A program made the translations under genes and the position numbers. Of a stretch of 64,000 nucleotides of DNA, positions 62,030 through 64,000 are shown one piece after another (the first letter of the stretch is position 1; every line of letters begins with the position of its first letter). The notes below the pieces were generated by a model. That model saw nothing but the letters and a program-made list of their open reading frames with translations. It was not told the origin of the DNA and searched no databases. The stretch comes from Fasciolopsis buskii. Taxonomy: Eukaryota > Platyhelminthes > Trematoda > Plagiorchiida > Fasciolidae. Where the stretch lies: NCBI GenBank assembly GCA_008360955.1, contig LUCM01003808.1:42611-106610 (forward strand), given 5' to 3'.

Positions 62030-62760
62030 GTTAATGCGCGAGTTGACAAACCGTAAACTAGAAATTGGTCTCCAACTGTGAGTGATAACAGGGGCGTGCT
62101 ATAGCGCAGCGAATAGACATTGTCCAAGAGTATTTTGTGGACAAACTTGGTGCAAAACTTATTATGACAGCATAGAAGTCTGGTCTTCAATGGGAATGAA
62201 ATCTTACTGATTATCCTGAGACCACGGTTTGGAATTGTGAACCCTGGAATGCGAAGGCCATCACAAAGAAAAACCGAAAGAGGATTGGGAGAAATCAGTG
62301 ATGATTTGAAGATAATATTTTGCGAGGTCTAAAACCATCAGATTTCACAAAGTTCAATGAACAGTCGTCATGGTTTGCCAGCATATAGCTGAATATGTGA
62401 TGATCAACTACAAATGTTGGTTTGAGTGATTCCTAAGTACCTGATAGAGTCAACTCTGCTGCTTCTGTTAGCGAGTGAAACGCCTTATCTATTGTACTTA
62501 TATGCGAGTCGTAAATCAGTATGGTTGCAGACATTTAGAGTTCAAACTGTGCAAGCACAGCCCTCCTCAAAGTAGGTTTTAGCGTAGAAGATTTACAGCT
62601 ATTTGATGAATGAGTCTTACGGTAACCATTGCCATGTTAGTGTTTCGAAATGGAATGGAAGTGACGAATCTCAGGGAGTTGGGATTGTTGCATTATCGCA
62701 GACAGCAGTTCATGATGGATGATATCGATCGGTGCAAAGACCAAACCCTCAAACTTTGAG
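62030..62760 (-). pseudogene. CR1-like LINE relic, C-terminal part
   Basis: The minus strand contains SRVDSIRYLGIT near 62455-62420, matching TRVDSVKYPGVT of the 20.2-21.9 kb element, and then CTKFVHKILLDNVYSLRYST, matching CEKFAHKILFDATHPLHNDL. A stretch upstream (LCLHSLNSKCLQ) matches ASLNLNTSKCFQ of the same element. Many stops and shifts are present. It is a third, more decayed copy of that LINE family. Whether the relic extends beyond 63000 is not clear; the 119-codon minus frame at 63112-63471 has no recognised motif. Confidence 0.5.
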
Positions 62761-64000
62761 TGTGCTGAGTGAAGACTATCCCGGCTGGTTGTACAGTGTT
62801 ACGGTATTGAGCCAAATTTTGTATATCCACACTATTAGACGGTCAATGTAACGTAGATTGAAGAGTAAATGTGGGTTGAAGGGAAAAGACCATCGAAGGC
62901 GGTTTCTGTAAAGAAAAACTGAAAAACGAGTGTCTGACCATTTTTGAAATTACATAAAGCTCTCCAAAGTACTTTTCGTCATTGTTTTCAAGATGTTGGA
63001 TTGTAAACAAGTCATCAGTTCTGATCAGGCAGGAATATTATCTTAGATTGCCACCGTCAAGGGATTTGCGCGCTCACTCGTTTCTGCTCCATCCCAAGAA
63101 ATTGGCTTCATTCAAGAGGGAAAATTGATCTCCCAATGCATACAAAAGTTTTTCCAGATGACTAATTCAAAAACAGTCTTCAGAGTAAGGCTGTAAAGAA
63201 TGAGGACAAGATAGAGGACAACCAGGAAGTTTCGGTGAAATTCTCGATGAATTCTTGAGGACAGGAATATGTAGAAATGCAAGTGTGCATGACAGAACTT
63301 CTTGCCTCTTTTGATTCCAAATACATCTTGCAGGATAAACGCGGCTAAACCTTTGATCTCACTAGAGGAAGACAAATATCGCTGGCGAAAAAGGACAGTT
63401 AGTGCCAGCGAAAAATATTGGGGACATTGACGACCACGCTGTCTAAAGCTGCGAAAAATCCCGCGTGGCAAAAATAAAGACTAGTCCGCCCGGAGTACGG
63501 TGTTGGATTAATGGTAGCGTGAGTTGATTGCCAACTATCAAATAGAAGTTGTGCTGCAATAAGAAGGGAAATTTTGATCCCGAAGATAGGTACGCAAAGT
63601 GGCAGGCAGTCTATCTTTGCAACCGAAAAGTATATAATCGCGGTTGATGCTTAAAATTCGACCTATTGGAGGAGTTGGTCAAAAATAACAAGTGAATTGC
63701 TGGCCCGAATGATTTGGTAGGCACAATCAAATCGCTGCTGTGCTTTATCAGCACGATATTCTATTGGGACTGAAGCGGTTAAAACATTCAAACTAAGTGG
63801 GTTAGTATTCAACAATACAGAGGCTGTAAGAGACCAGGAAGCAGGAGGGGGTAATTAAATTCGCTACTGGCATAATATTAGAAATGAAGGGAGCAATTTT
63901 GGCAGGTAATTTTCCTTGTCAGTTTGAATCAGTTGACAATCCTGAGCACTAAAATAGGAAACGGTCTAGTATAGCGCATTGGAACATTCAATCCTTTTCA

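Overview
The window looks like nuclear DNA of a parasitic flatworm, most likely a tapeworm of the diphyllobothriid type. The signs are very low coding density, exons of 40-260 bases with GT/AG borders spread over tens of kilobases, and introns full of decayed CR1-like and RTE-like LINEs, tRNA-derived SINEs and a Penelope-like element. No bacterial operon, rRNA, intact tRNA gene or CRISPR array is visible. The species is an inference; only 'flatworm-like eukaryote' is well supported.

The main content is one gene on the minus strand covering about 42 kb (47672 down to 5492). Nine exons whose splice phases all agree, plus one uncertain small exon, encode a signal peptide followed by a nearly complete class C GPCR / metabotropic glutamate receptor-type ligand-binding domain (Venus flytrap, ANF_receptor fold). 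The reading frame then meets a stop codon in the last phase-compatible exon, before any cysteine-rich or seven-helix region. The product may therefore be a secreted, ligand-binding-only receptor relative of about 504-518 residues.

Layout. 1-5491: downstream flank with a SINE, an RTE-like LINE 3' end, a terminal-type repeat copy and a possible alternative exon. 5492-47672: the receptor gene. Its introns hold a CR1-like LINE (20.2-21.9 kb), a SINE pair in inverted orientation (19.3-19.75 kb), an RTE fragment (31.7-32.05 kb), a 991-bp tandem repeat array containing a 10-N assembly gap (28.7-31.1 kb), a second decayed LINE (44.4-46.3 kb) and several copies of a ~100-160 bp hairpin repeat. 47.7-59.0 kb: candidate minus-strand exons of one or more genes I cannot name, including two separated by a 53-nt intron. 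59.1-60.5 kb: a dead Penelope-like element with GIY-YIG remnants and an adjoining hairpin repeat. 60.5-64 kb: weak exon candidates and a third CR1-like LINE relic.

Gene models come from reading frames, splice consensus, phase and remembered family motifs. No database search was possible. Long stretches of introns carry nothing I can support.
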